Source of the DNA: Amphiduros pacificus
Lineage: Eukaryota; Annelida; Polychaeta; Phyllodocida; Hesionidae
Length of the DNA stretch: 64,000 nucleotides
Assembly: GCA_949316495.1 (NCBI GenBank)
Contig: OX439002.1
Coordinates: 52,603,531-52,667,530 of the forward strand
Reading direction: 5' to 3'
This document shows, in pieces, positions 36,501 to 49,956 of this stretch. The translations under genes and the position numbers were made by a program. The notes beneath the pieces were generated by a model. That model had not been told where the DNA came from, did no database searches, and saw only the letters and a program-made list of their open reading frames with translations. Positions within the stretch are counted from its first letter, which is position 1. Every line of letters begins with the position of its first letter.

Positions 36501-38804
36501 TTTCATTGATACCTTGGCAAAGGCTACGCAATGATAAATAGTTCTGAAATCATGGGAATAAGACGAAGATCTCCGGGAAACAACAACAGAAATCTTGAAG
36601 TGGTGTATCCATCATTAATTCATAATTAAAATTTCTAGTAACTTGGCAATGAAGCTTTCCTTAAGAATGATCAAACAAAATAATGTGGGTAAACAGAAAG
36701 ATATGCAAGTTCAACTTACACTTGTCTGCAATACAATTAAAATATATGTATGTCTGCTGGACACGCATATTGACCCCCGATTCGATCTAACGCAAGCCAA
36801 ACGTACACTCTTTCTATACTTAGTACCTTCAAGGGTTATTGAATATTTCTAAGAAGATTTTTTTCTTTTAGTATGAGCGTCGTGAAGTCAACACTTGTGT
36901 TAGAACTCATTAATTCGATTTTAAATGGGGTTTGTTGATTTTGCACTTCACAATCGATGGATTTCTATGTATAAAAGCACATTGAAATGCATGATGTTTC
37001 AAACAAACCCATAATTTCCAAAATGTATATATATATATATATATATATAGTACGACGGGTGAATTTACAATGCTGGTAATTTCAACATGTTGAAAAATAT
37101 CAATATGTAAGAATAGACTTGTTTCAGAACAGATCACAAAGTCGATGCGGTGGCTCCGAATGTTTGAGGAGCAAATATCACGAGTTTATCGGCTCTGTCC
37201 AACAGCTCGACAAAACAAGCGGACAAATGTCGGCTGCTCAAGAACCCTTTGGCGCGAGTCCTTCACTTGTTTCGGGCAAACACAGAGGCAGTAAGTCTTC
37301 GATCAATAACAATACACAATGCTATAAATTAACAGTTCCAGCGAATGTCATGGTCAAGGTTCAAATGCTAGATTCCAATGAGATACCAGAAGCAGATAAG
37401 CTTGGTTTGATAAATAAAGACTACATATATAGCATTTTTATTATCTTTGGAAATCCTAAATCCCAAAATACCTCAGCAGCCATTAGACTTTATCTGATAT
37501 TAACTGTTTGGCTTCTGAGGGTTTCGCCAACAAAAGTCTCCAACTGAAATGAGGATTCATTATCAAATCTGATGAAGATGTTGATATTCAATTAAAACCC
37601 TATAAGTATTATGTGACGAATGCTGTTCAATTCAATTCAAACTTGAAAAGCTGTGTTTTGGTGAATATTTTCCATGATGTTGGCATTTTTATGTTTTTTC
37701 TATCTCAATGAAAATGGCATTCTCTTGCAAAGATTTTGCTTGAAGTAAACACGTATTCTGTATGACATCTAAAAGTCTGCAAGTCGTTTAATCTCCTTAC
37801 TCCCTCTGCCTGCTATGGAGGGTACCTCTCCCCGTCATAGCTCTGTATTTTATACCATTTAAAATCTTGAATTCTCAAGAAGACCCATCTTGCTCACCAA
37901 AATATCATCCAATCAGAATTGACCAACCTCTGGCCCAAGACTGAGTACTCTGATCCAGAAATAGACTGATCATAACTGTCATTACAAACAAATCTAAAGG
38001 AATATTTATGTATTCCTTCAACAATCAGTCCATAGCCTGATTTATATGACGAGTCGTGACTTGCGCCCGATCTTGCCGTATTTTTTCACCAATGACGGCA
38101 GAGCTGATATGAGAGAAAGAAGTCCAGTAATGGCGCATAACTCTTAAGTGAGTGTTGTCATCTTATATATGTAAAGTGATGAGACGATATAAGGCCCTAA
38201 AATGAGGTCACATGTGTGAATTCTTTAAAAATCAGCCACTCGCCGTGCATTGCTATACTGTTATGACCAGATAGAGGAACAGATCGGGAATAAACAATTG
38301 TGAGGCTGTTTAAGTCATCAAAGCCTTGATATTATCCCAGCAAGGTGGTGAATGCAGATCTACCAAAGAAGACAATACAACTGTTAAACATATGGACGTG
38401 CCCATTGTCCCCGAGACAAGGATCAAAATCAAACAGTTATGAATTTAATGTGCCATTGTCTCATGTCTCCCCCCACCTAAAAAAGATCCCTGCTCTTGAA
38501 TAACTTATCCATCATACTTTCTTCTACATAAGCATGTAGTTTTTATGAGTATAAAATGCTTGTGGCCTACTTTGTAGGATATTAATACCCCTAAATGTAC
38601 TTAAAATGCGAATGTGCTGCAAACATTTATGAATTCAGAAAATCGCTTTGACTAATTCGTTCAGAGGCTTGTTATTCAGTCCTGATCTGCCTCATTTAAT
38701 GGGCTGCCAACTATGACCTAATCTTCTCGGACCACCCATATAAGATTACCTGAAGATAAACGACCTAATCTATTTACTCTCATAATGTACTTTCATCTTA
38801 TTTG
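36501..38804. other. PKG I intron 1, unique sequence with a (TA)n tract and one exon-like block
   Basis: Short (TA)n at about 37,025-37,050. The block at 37,128-37,288 is described separately. Nothing else is recognised; a 16-bp stretch ATCCAATCAGAATTGA near 37,908 recurs inverted near 48,680. Confidence 0.5.
37128..37288 (+). other. Exon-like block of unknown gene
   Basis: This CpG-containing block in AT-rich intron is bounded by CTTGTTTCAG on the left and GAGGCA then GTAAGTC on the right, close to consensus splice sites on the plus strand. One frame is open throughout and reads plausibly as protein (for example SKYHEFIGSVQQLDKTSG). I recognise no family. It could be an exon of an unannotated gene on the opposite strand, a retrocopy fragment, or chance. 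No partner exon was found nearby. Confidence 0.3.
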
Positions 38805-38809
38805 GAAAG

Positions 38810-39402
38810 GTGGGATGAGGGATATTTAGCAGGTGGGGTGTGGAGTTTTTGGCATGGTGAGGTTTATGGTATTTGGCAAGGTGGGGTATTAAGTATTTGG
38901 CAAGGTTGGGTATCGAGTATTTGGTAAGGTGGGGTATTAAGTATTTGACAAGGTGAGGTATAGATATTTGGCAATGTGGGATATAGAGTATTTGGGAAGG
39001 TGGGGTATAGAGTATTTGGCAAGGTGTGGTATAGAGTATTTTCCAAGGTGGGGTCTAGAGTATTTTCCAAGGTGGGGTCTAGAGTATTTGGCAAGGTGTG
39101 GTATAGAGTATTTGGCAAGGTGGGGTATAGAGTATTTGGCAAGGTGGGGTATAGAGTATTTGGCAAGGTGAGGTATACAGTATTTGGCAAGGTGAGGTAT
39201 AGAGTATTTGCCAAGGTGAGGTATAGAGTATTTGGCAAGGTGAGGTATAGAGTATTTGCCAAGGTGAGGTATAGAGTACTTGGCCACGTGGGGGTATAGG
39301 GTATTTGGCAAGGTGAGGTATAGAGTATTTGGAAAAGTGAGGTATAGAGTATTTGGCAAGGTGTGGTATAGAGTATTTGGCAATGTGAGGTATAGAGTAT
39401 TT
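38810..39402. repeat. Minisatellite, 24-bp unit, about 24 copies
   Basis: The core is GGTATAGAGTATTTGGCAAG plus GTGA. The 24-bp unit is divisible by three, so frames remain open on both strands. Confidence 0.96.
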
Positions 39403-40504
39403 GGCTTATTCTCTTGTTCACCTGGTTCGGCAAAACCTATGCCAACCTTGATGAATCAAATGAACGGGTACCAGACGAAAGCTGGTCGGTAGTAGGTGAG
39501 GTGTGGGTGTGGGATGCTGAGCTTGTGACCTTATGACCTCTCCCGCGGGATTCACCGCTCCTATCTATACCTCTCTACAGACAGGCGCATCACAGACATC
39601 CCGTCCAGACAATCTCTCATAAACCAAACGATTCCACTTTTCATCTCTTGAATTTTTCAATGATCAACAAGAGCAAGAATATATATCTTTATTAAAAACT
39701 CGTCTTATATAAAAAACACTTCTGAAAATATCCACAAACTAATATAAAAAGTATAAAAGATTCATTATTTGTGTGGCTTAGGCGATAAGATTATCAGCCC
39801 ATTAGGATATGGGAACTCCCAGTATAATAAGTCACAAGACGGTGACCTCGGAATAGAGGTGATCATAGTTTCTTCCTGAATTGTAGTGTGTGACTGAGCA
39901 TGTTGTCAGCAAAGTATCCGGTCTTAGCTTTTGGCTTGGATTTTGTGAAAGTATTGCATAACTTTACTTTTTATTTATTTTTTTTCAGTTCCCTATCATT
40001 TCAACTTGCAAAATCCTGCGGAGCTTGTTTTTTTTTCAACATCATCGCTTGTTTTGAGTTAAAACAAATAAACTCGCAAGTGCAACTTGACTAAAAAATA
40101 TAAAGATAAATGATCACTTGTAAATAATATTATATAAAGGCATAAAAAGCCTTCCTTTTAAAATACAGATACTAATGAGCGGAAACTGCCTCTTTGGTTA
40201 CCACATTTATTATGATTTTGTTGACTCACCATTACAAGTTTAATCTACATGTAAGCACCAACATATTTGGCCTGAGATTTGTAGAAAGGCCATGTATACA
40301 TGGACAATATTGCTGAGGTACACTCCACAAATCGGGTATCCAAACACCCTGATCTCTTAGAATATCTTTGTGATTATGCTAATTCGAAGCACAAACATTA
40401 AACTTTGCCGTACATTAAGTGGTTTATTTGGAGACACGGTCAGCTCGTTGAGCTAGGCCATTGCCTGCCTGAGCGGGTGAAGAGTCAAGAGATGAATACC
40501 AAAG
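39403..40504. other. PKG I intron 1, unique sequence
   Basis: No recognised feature. Confidence 0.6.
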
Positions 40505-40785
40505 TACCAGCTCCACATGTGTACAGTGCACCGCTCAGAGAAGGGACACACAGTGTCATGGGGCCAGCTCCACATGTGAAGAGTGCACTGCTCAGAGAAG
40601 GGACACACAGTGGTATGGGGCCATTTCCACATGTGGACTGTGTATCGCTCAGAGAAGGGACACACAGTGTCATGGGGCCAGCTCCACATGTGAACAGTGC
40701 ACAGCTCAGAGAAGGGACACACAGTGTCATGGGGCCAGCTCCATATCTGAATAGTGCACCGCTCAGAGAAGAGACACCAACTACA
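40505..40785. repeat. Minisatellite, 57-bp unit, 5 copies
   Basis: CTCAGAGAAGGGACACACAG recurs at 40,534, 40,591, 40,648 and 40,705. Units also share CCAGCTCCACATGTG. The array has a loose GGCCATAGATTG-rich tail to about 40,970. Confidence 0.95.
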
Positions 40786-41479
40786 TTGGCCATAGATTGT
40801 ATACTTGTGCTAATATTTGGGTATTATTTGTGCTCATATTGACTAATATTTGAGCCATAGACTGTTAATTCATTGGTCATAGATTGGCCATAGATTGAGA
40901 GTTGTACTTATGAATTTGTGAAACTGCATCATAGCTACACCTTTCATTTGGGCCATAGATTAAGATTAATTATAAATTCTCAATTTGAATATATTATTCT
41001 ACTTATTGAATCTTTTATGGGCATATCTTTACTTTGGATTTCTGTGGGTTTCTCTCCTAGGTTTGACAAATATTGACCTCATGTTATGTAATGGCTGCGA
41101 CACATCCTCGCTTTAGACTTAATAGCTGATAGTTTTAGTCAATATGCTCTCCATAAAGTGCCAATAGATTAATTATGTTGACAAATAAGCTGCATCACAT
41201 GGCATTACGCAATGCTGGGTGTCTTTTCCATTATATAACTTTGAGGAGGATAAAATCTCTTTAAGAGAAAACCAGAATGTCAACACTATGTGGCGCATAT
41301 CGGGGAAGATGTAAATAGTTTTCTAATTAATGATTTTTAAAGTGCTCCTTTAGGATGAAAATCAACCATTGCCATTCAATGTCATCTTCTTTTTCAAAAA
41401 TGGAATTTAGAAATGTTAGAGATTGTACCCAAAGAGGGATGGACATATTTAAGATAAAGATTGATATGCGGGACTTATT

Positions 41480-41895
41480 CCAGCTATATATTGATATTGA
41501 TATTGATCATTTCTCGTCAAAAACATATTCTAACCAAAGATTGATATGCTGGACATATTCTTACCAAAGATTGATATGATGGACATATTCTAACCAAAGA
41601 TTGATATACCGATCATATTCTAACCAAAGATTGATATGCTGAACATATTATAACCAAAAATTGATATACCGATCATATTCTAACCAAAGATTGATATGAT
41701 GAACATATTATAACCAAAGATTGATATGATGGACATATTCTAACCAAAGATTGATATACCGATCATATTCTAACCAAAGATTGATATGCTGAACATATTA
41801 TGACCAAAGATTGATATACCGATCATATTCTAACCAAACATTGATATGCTGAATATATTCTAACCAAGGATTGACATTCTAGACCTTTATTGCTG
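41480..41895. repeat. Minisatellite, 30-bp unit, about 14 copies
   Basis: The core is TTCTAACCAAAGATTGATAT plus GCTGGACATA; GATCATA and GAACATA variants alternate. The preceding 40,971-41,479 is unique. Confidence 0.95.
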
Positions 41896-43009
41896 GACAT
41901 TCTGATCTTTGACTGATGTGCTTTCTTGACAGATATAGAAGACACACGACATTCTTGTGAAGCGACACCGCGCAAGTTGTGTTGCATAATGCGCGTGTTT
42001 GCACACATGCTCGCTGCCGTATACAGATGGCCATTGTGCGGTGTTTGCTCAGACCTAATTGCCCTGCTACAGAATACTCGACAAGAACTAGTTAACAAAT
42101 ACTCAGAGAATGAAGGTCAAAAAGCCACACACCTCCCACTTATTGTGGGCACAACATCATGTCTGATATCATAATAGACTTACCGGGCTGGGTTCACCAA
42201 TATGGCATTATCACCGCGTGTTTATTGGCGGTGTAAGTGCTGTTCGGGCATAACCCATGACAGGGTTGTATATCACTCAGTTATTACCTTTGACAGTGCT
42301 CATATCTGTTATCACACCTGGCAAGATCCACAGGAACTATCTACCTCTGGAGTGTTCATTTTTTTGTATATGAGTTTATTTGAGTGATTTCTATTTTCAT
42401 GAAACCTCTGGACGCTTCAGTGAGGAGTTTATTCTGCCTTCTTACGTCTCTCACAGTTTTAATTTCTACAAAGTTTTATCCATAAGGAATCTAAAGAGTT
42501 AGGATACTGGCCAATTTATTTGATTAATGCAATATAAATTCTCACTTCTTTCATATACAATTATATAGTTCATATATACAGTAATACTATATAGAGACAC
42601 GTGGGTGAGATCATCCCTTCACTAATCATATTGTTTGCAGACAGCTTATGGTTTTATCACATTCTCATAACTAAACTATATCTGAAACAGTTTACTCTAC
42701 TTTCACATGACTAAACTCACTCAAATGTCAAGCCCCTGTGTATGTCAACCAATGTCAATGTCCGAGTGTCACTGATCTGGGAAAGCACGGATCATTAGGG
42801 TAATACCTGCAGACATTGCAGGCCTACCATCAGGTGGTAACGCTCTAATGGAATCTTAGTCTCGCTTCATTTGCAATTCATCTATGTTTACATTTTCTTT
42901 GTGCACAGTTGGTGGTGAGAGGATAATATAGGATAATGGTAAGGGGATTTATATCGCCGCTTTGTCACATACATGTGAATTAAAGCTTTGCTTGGTGAAC
43001 TGACTGCAC
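41896..43009. other. PKG I intron 1, unique sequence
   Basis: Slightly CpG-richer at 41,950-42,250, otherwise no recognised feature. Confidence 0.55.
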
Positions 43010-43275
43010 TCACACCTGCAAACCTCAGGGCTGAACCATGGTTATAACCTGTGGTTGATATACGCCCATAGGCTGAACCATAGGTACTAACTATGGATGA
43101 TCTACACCCATTGGCTGAACCATAGGTACTACATATAATTGATCTACACCCAGAGGCTGAACCATATGTACTACCTATAGTTGATATACACCCAGAGGCT
43201 GAACCATATGTACTACCTATAGTTGATATACATCTGAAGGCTGAACCATAGTTTACCACATATAGTTGACATACA
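43010..43275. repeat. Minisatellite, 42-bp unit, about 6 copies
   Basis: GGCTGAACCATA recurs at 42-bp steps (CTGAACC at 43,031, 43,073, 43,115 and on), followed by ACTACCTATAGTTGATATAC. Confidence 0.94.
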
Positions 43276-45426
43276 CCCTTATGATGCTAATCCATGTTTT
43301 ATGTAGAAGCAGGAGACATTTGCATTCAGTTAATTGACCGACAGTTGACCAAAATGTAAGAAACAAAGAGTAAAATGTTCATATTTCCCAGTGAGACGTA
43401 TTGAGTGTAGCTGCACACTGTGGACTGCATAGAAACTATTGCAGGAATCTATTCCAGGTGTGATCATTGAGTGACTCTTGGCAGCGGCCTCTCTGTCAGG
43501 CATTTCATGATTGCATCTTTCAACAAGTTTATAGAAGTTTTTTTTATTACTCAACAAGTGATTTGTCCATATAAACGTTCAGAGCCTGAACAGATTCAGA
43601 AAGAAAAATATTTGTTTCTCCAAGCGTCTTCATGGGTCAGACAAGGGGTGTCAAAAGGTTTACGCCTTTTACAATTGATAACAGCGAAGTCAGACCTGTT
43701 ATAATTAAATCCAAACTATAAGATTTTCCATATTTACCATATGTTGATTAAGAGAAACAAGCTTGAAGATAAGGTAGAGGTGATCATCATCAGCATACAA
43801 AACATGGTATATGACATGGAGGGAGAGAGCAAATTTTAATCCAATTTGGGCTAATAACTGATCCCTATGGTATATCACAAGATGGTTTTAAGATAAAAAG
43901 ATGAGACATTTATATGAACATTCTGTGATCTGCTAAATGAATATGAGCAAAAACATTCCCAACCATTCTCCGCAATGCCAAAACAGCGTCCCATTCAACA
44001 GCTGCACTGAGGCACAGGTCCGATACATGTGCATATTTCGCTTTCATGTCAGGCCATGCTAATCTTCGGCATGTATTGTATGGAAAGGTGTTGAACATGT
44101 GATCATTGTGGTGTGACTCGTCGTTTTCTGTTCATGTTATCATTGATCTGAATCCAGGTAAATATTCAGCCTAGGTTCGACTTGCAGAAAGTCATGGCCG
44201 TAAACCTTTCTCTATAATATATATATATATATAATTGGATATATATACATATATATGTTTATTTCGATATTTATGTGTGTTCGGAAATGTATGTTGTTTA
44301 CGTTTTCTAGTTTGTATTTTATACATTGATCAAACCACAACCGTTGACCATTTATAAATGTAATTGGCTATTTAAAGCGCCTGGCTCCGTTCAGGTACAC
44401 ATTTATAAGTTAAACCTCCCCAAAGTTCTTCCCAATACAATACAGGGCACCACAATGTTCAGAGGAGGGGTTATATATAGCAGCGGTCAATCGTATTCCC
44501 CGTTCTCATTAATGCATACCCATCGCCCTATCATATTCCAAACAACAACATTACTGCCGTGTTTGTTTTTGTTCATCTTGAAAATGGTTTGATCTGAATG
44601 TTTTGGACGGAAATGTGGTGTTTTGATTGCAAGGTCATATAATAGGTAAGGGGCCAAAGTAGGTTTAATGAGAGCGTCTCAATCAGACAGAGGGGCGAGA
44701 TGAATAGGGGCCCGATAAAGGCCTCTTACTGGGTACGTCTTTCAGCTTGCCAGCTGAGGTGGAAAACTATATGCAAAGGTTAATATAGAATTTTGCCTGA
44801 ACTTCACTACGAGATCTTTACAGCCCCGGTTTCGCTTGCTGGTATTTAAAGCTGCACTGATCTGTTTTAAAATTGCTGAAACAAGTTAGCAGTAATTTGA
44901 AAGAAAGTTGGCAATGCTCCAATAATTAAACATAGAGGCAAAGTGAATGATCCTGCATAGTAGTGTGTTACACCATGTAAGAGGACGGGGCGGCGGGCGG
45001 ATTATACCTGCTATATTATAAATGATCACTGTGCTTATGTTACTAGCTAGTTGAGTGATACATAACATAACCATGTGGGACGTTTCCCAAGCCTCCCAGT
45101 ACAGTGGTAGTAGCTCCTCCCAATGGTTCCTCCATCTCGCCTTGTTTACAAGCAATACACCTATCTCTGGGACGTTTCTCTGGAGGAGTTCAAGAGTTCA
45201 AAGTTCTCCTAGTTAATCTAACCCATCCCAAGCATCGGTCAACCCACCTATGCTATCATCATGTTTAGCATCAGGGCATGAATGATATATTTACACAGCT
45301 CTATGTGTGTTTTATATAGGCGAACGCATGGCCTTAAGAAAAGTCACCTATGGTTGACAATAGCAGGGGACGAATCTACATACACAGAACATGTGCTGAA
45401 ATGACAAATAGACAAATGTCACTTAC
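43276..45426. other. PKG I intron between 1b and 1c, unique sequence
   Basis: Contains a (TA)n tract at about 44,216-44,262. No other recognised feature. Confidence 0.55.
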
Positions 45427-45707
45427 TGTTGTGATTTCACATATTTTCTAAAGGTTTGAGCGCTAAAGTCTTGTAAGCTAATTTGAGCTTGAGGTTCTGC
45501 TGATATTCCCATGTTTCTCTGCCTCTTAGGACCTTTGAGGGAGAAGCTTGTAGTGGTGGGGCTGGGCGGCATGATGGACTGGTACTTATCCAACTGGCTC
45601 CGTAACTCCTCGATCTGCCCATCTCGTTCCCGGACAATGCTCTCCAGATCAACAATCCGTTGATCCTTCAAACGGAGCTTCTTCTGCAATTCTTGTATGC
45701 TCCCCAT
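45427..45707 (-). CDS. PRKG1: PKG I alternative first exon 1b (second alpha-like zipper)
   Basis: This exon encodes about 93 residues from MGSIQELQ. The heptad positions I4, L11, I18, V25, I32, L39 and M46 form a coiled coil, ending LDKYQSIM. It is followed by a Ser/Thr/Pro-rich linker, the autoinhibitory segment KRQRNMGISAEP, and FRKYVKSQ, which aligns with human I-alpha RKFTKSER. The donor is GTAAGT after CA, phase 2, giving [12 protein letters not shown] with exon 2. It differs from both other first exons at most positions, so it is a genuine third isoform module rather than a recent duplicate. Tyr replaces the residue aligned with human Cys42. Confidence 0.92.
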
Positions 45708-46170
45708 CGTAGCGTGGATTAAGTTGTGGATCCGTGATCCACTTATAAATAAGGTTTAAACACTTAAATATAATGACAAGATAATGTGTATGAAGTAGGT
45801 TGCGAGCAGAGGGAGGGTCCCGCTACCCCTGGTTATACACTGTCCATGGTGTCTGCTGGGGCCGCGTTAGCTCCGGGACGCTCTCTCGGCCTGTGAAGTT
45901 GCTCCAACGAGACTAGGTTGCACAGAGCTTCAAAGTTTGCTGGATGCTCTTCCCTTGGCCAACTTCTGTAGCCAAAATAGCAGGAGTTTATTGTGATCAG
46001 GGCTGCACGCCAGGCACACTGCAACCTTTACACACCACCAACTCGGCTCACACTGCCTTGGTTCAGAGTGCACCTCACACAGGGGCCGTCAGTCAAGTGT
46101 ACATACTCCGCTCTCCACACTGCCCACTCAGCAGACCGCAGGTCAAGCTAGAGAGGCTTGATGACTCACA
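45708..46170 (-). promoter_or_regulatory. Putative promoter of exon 1b
   Basis: Minus-strand TATAAG lies at 45,742-45,747, only 35-40 nt from the ATG, and abuts a perfect 7-bp-arm hairpin GTGGATC-CGT-GATCCAC (45,726-45,742). If that TATA is used the leader would be about 5-10 nt. Otherwise transcription starts in the GC-richer stretch at 45,800-46,150. Neither is proven. Confidence 0.3.
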
Positions 46171-46997
46171 CTGATCAGTTGAGAACTATTCCTCTCTGTA
46201 TGTTTTGGACGAGTATAATCCTGCCCTCTCGTGGATTGGCATGTAAACTTTGAATTAGTGCTGAACACATAATTCCATTTTAAGGAAACGATGATGCTCA
46301 GATAAGTTTTACTGTGGTCACACAAATTCTTTTTTTTTTAAATGGGAAATTTACATTTTTTCCACAAACAATCGAATGGGCATAAAATGTAGGGCTACAT
46401 TATACACTGAATGTACAATTTATATTTTATCTGAATTGAAGGTTTAATTTGGGTCTTTTCCTAGATATTTAAATACAATTCTTGTTATGGTTAAGACCCA
46501 GTGTCAGTAGTAACTTTAATTACTATGACCTCCCATAGAGGTGTACAGATAGACATGACTGCTAGATAAGCAGAGTGGTAACCAGGTCAAGGTCACCACT
46601 TTGAACCCTCACGTTTGGCACTTGACTTGTTTCTTGTTTCCTCCACGCTTCTGTTTATGATAATAAGGTAGCAATGTGGAATGTAAGATGTACGGAGTAT
46701 CAACTGTCATATATCTATCTGTTTATTCGTTAATGGCATTTTTGGATATATAAGGAGTTTGAAAAGATAAGACGGTGCACCACGATAACCTTGGCCCATA
46801 AGTCAATTCTTCCAAGTGTCATGGACAACTTACAAAAGGTAATGACAAAGTAAAGGACAAAAAATCACAACCGCAATTGGAAATTGTCAATCTGTGTTAA
46901 ATTTACGAAATCTCCTCTCATCGGCGCGGCTGTTTCTGTTATGTAGTACCCTTATTTTTACCCTTGTTTATCATATTTATTATAGTATACATAATAT
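46171..46997. other. Upstream of exon 1b, unique sequence
   Basis: AT-rich DNA with no recognised feature. A weak tRNA-like patch near 46,570-46,615 was not convincing. Confidence 0.5.
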
Positions 46998-47266
<269 letters not shown>

Positions 47267-48764
47267 TATCTTTGTAAACCCTCATTCATTTTTATTTGGA
47301 CACACGAATATATGCCCTTATTAAGGAATTTATGAGTATAAGAAATAATGTATCACAGAATGTTGTTTTAACGCTGTGTACACATATAAGAAAGGATGTT
47401 TGGACGTCGCCGTACATCTGCAACAAATGCAACAGGGGACACAATGTTTATATATAAGACTTCTGTGGCACATTCACAGTTACAAGGTGTTCTTCAGAAT
47501 ATTGCTGATTTCTCTGTCTATTTTAGGATAAACATTATTACTGTTCTTATTTTTATTTGAAACATTTCCCTGAGAGACAATTGTTAATTTGGAGACAATA
47601 GAGTTACTGACACAATGTTAAGGTTTGCAGATAGTATAGTTCTCTATATTCACAGAGGATATATCTGGCAGCCCCGTGAGGGATATAAATGGATATAACA
47701 TATGCTCACTGTAAAAATTAAAAATATGTAAAAACAAGCGGCAGTTTTGAAGAAAGACAAGTCTATTTTTTCCATTTACTTTACTACTCCTGATCCATGT
47801 AATTGTTCTTTGTCACGCCGCCTGTTTTTTCTCTTCATATTTTTACTTCCTCATTCCCGATCGATTTGTCTCACAGTGTGCTAAAGTGTGGATAGTACTG
47901 TTCATTACGTGTCAGAATATAAAGAGATTTTGATGCAGGATTCGAATGACTTCATCTATCATATATTATTTCCCCTGTAACAACAATACCTTTTAATCCG
48001 CCATGACTTTTTCTAACTCCAGTGTTTCACCTCCAAAATACCTCATCGAGTATATTTTTTCAAGAGAATATCACGTCACGTGTGTTTCAATTAGAATACG
48101 TGTCATAGTAACCGGTGTTTGCATAAGACGAACCAGAACAAAATTAGTTTTAGAATGATTGTGATCAACTCATAAAAGGATTGCCCGGAAAGCAATTACA
48201 TATTTCTTTTAAAATCCGAAGATGGTAAAGTATAAAACATGTCTCTTAGAGCATGGTGTATTCTGGTGCATGTTATTAAACCCCGTGACATGTGTTGATA
48301 TTTTGGCTCATATCATTTTAAGCATAAATCAACCAGCTTTGATTTGTTTTATGTGAGGACTAAATAAATCAGAGAAAAAGCTAATGTTATGATGGAGATT
48401 ATTTATTCTAAGTAACATTGCTTATTTATCAACTATTTCTGTATCATTCATTTGAGTACTATACCGTCGATAAAAGGACGTCTCTCTCACATCAGTCCCT
48501 GCCATCAATAACGAAAAAGGTGCTTTCAGGATCGGCCGCAAGTCATGACTATTCATAGAATTCAGGCTGTGCACTGATCTGTGAAAGAATATATGACTCT
48601 TCTAAAACATTCCGCTTTGTACTGTTCAGCGTCTCGGTCAGCCAACTGATCATAGGTCGTGACCTGTGCCTGATCAATTCTGATTGGATTATATGTTGGT
48701 GGGCGTGACTCGTATATGGAGGTCAACATTTTGAATAATAATAATATTGGGAAATAACGTGGCA
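47267..48764. other. PKG I intron between 1a and 1b, unique sequence
   Basis: No recognised feature. Confidence 0.6.
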
Positions 48765-49345
48765 CAGTGACCAGTATACCACAGGGCACAGTGACCAGTC
48801 TACCAATCTATATGGACATGTTATTAGTGTCTAGTCCAACACAGAGCACAGGGACCAGTTCACCACAGAGCACAGGGACCAATGCATCACGAAGCACAGG
48901 GACCAATCCACACATCACGAAGCACAGGGACCAATCCACCAGAGCACAGGGACCAGTCTATCACAGAGTACAGGGACCAGTCTACCACAGGGCACAGGGA
49001 CCAGTCTACCACATGGTACAGGAACCAGTATACCAGAGGGTACAGGGACCAGTCTACCACAGGGCACAGGGGCACAGGGACCAGTCAACCACAGGAACCT
49101 GTCAACTACAGGGCACAGGGACCAGTCTACCACAGGACATAGGGAACATTCTACCACAGAGCACAGGGACCAATATACCACAGGGCTCGGGAACCAGTCC
49201 ACCACAGGGCACAGGGACCAGTCTACCATTGGGCACCGGAACCAGTCTATCACAGGGCGCGAGAACCAGTCCACCACAGGGCACAGGAACCGCTCCGCCA
49301 CTTGGCACATAAAGCCAGTCTACCACAGGGTAGATATCAGCCTAA
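48765..49345. repeat. Minisatellite, 24-bp unit, about 24 copies
   Basis: The core is GGGCACAGGGACCAGTCTAC plus CACA, with many single-base variants and some shortened units. Confidence 0.95.
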
Positions 49346-49516
49346 CACAGGACATAGAAACCAGTTTGCCACAAAACACACAAACCTGATAGATTTGTAA
49401 GAAGCCTACGTGCTGACAGATATATGCCAGGATGCTGATAGATTTGGGGCGGAGTATGGAGCAACTGCAACATTTACCGCTTGGCAGGTTGCATTTTGCT
49501 CTGGCTCTCTGTGGTA

Positions 49517-49702
49517 CAGTCAAGCCCCGCCAGTCCGTCATGGTCTGTCACACATAATTCTGCCGGTTTCACGAGTCTGACGGTTTGATGAAACGGACAT
49601 CAAATGAATACAAATAAAGAAAGATTAGAATGGTTGCAGCCAAATCACTGTCGGTAATTGATATGCCGGATTATCGGGGGACGGTCCGGCGAGGTCTGAC
49701 TG
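49517..49702. mobile_element. Pogo/Tigger-type MITE (Tc1/mariner), 186 bp
   Basis: The left end starts CAGTCAAGCCCCGCCAG and the inverted right end CAGTCAGACCTCGCCGG; 18 of the first 23 bases agree, and both arms then share an ATAATYC stretch. The element is flanked on both sides by TA (49,515-49,516 and 49,703-49,704), the Tc1/mariner target duplication. The CAGTC and ACCTCG start is typical of pogo/Tigger termini. No transposase is present, so it is non-autonomous. The arms have diverged, which suggests it is not young. Confidence 0.7.
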
Positions 49703-49956
49703 TATCATGTTTGCGGTGTCTGATGGATGTTGAGATGAGAAGGGTTCTTGCGGGGCTGGCGTTCCCTTTTCTATCATTCTTACTGCCTTTCAATTGTAAC
49801 TATAGTGTTTTTTCAGATTTGTATATTTTATTGGCATATTTTCATTATCTTTTATAATCATATTTTCTTAATTTCGGAATTTTGTGCAAAATACTTTGAC
49901 ATCAAAATGTATGAAGTCTAAATATGTTTCAAAATTTTAAAGAAATCATGTATCTA
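49703..49956. other. Unique sequence between MITE and 12-bp array
   Basis: AT-rich, no recognised feature. Confidence 0.6.

Noticed and set aside
38864-39433. Minus-strand frame of 189 codons resembling a repeat protein
   Set aside because: A 24-bp tandem array. The apparent NTLYLTLP-type repeat protein is mirrored by open frames on the plus strand.
46570-46620. Possible tRNA-derived SINE
   Set aside because: The B-box-like stretch has an imperfect stem and no A box or 3' tail.
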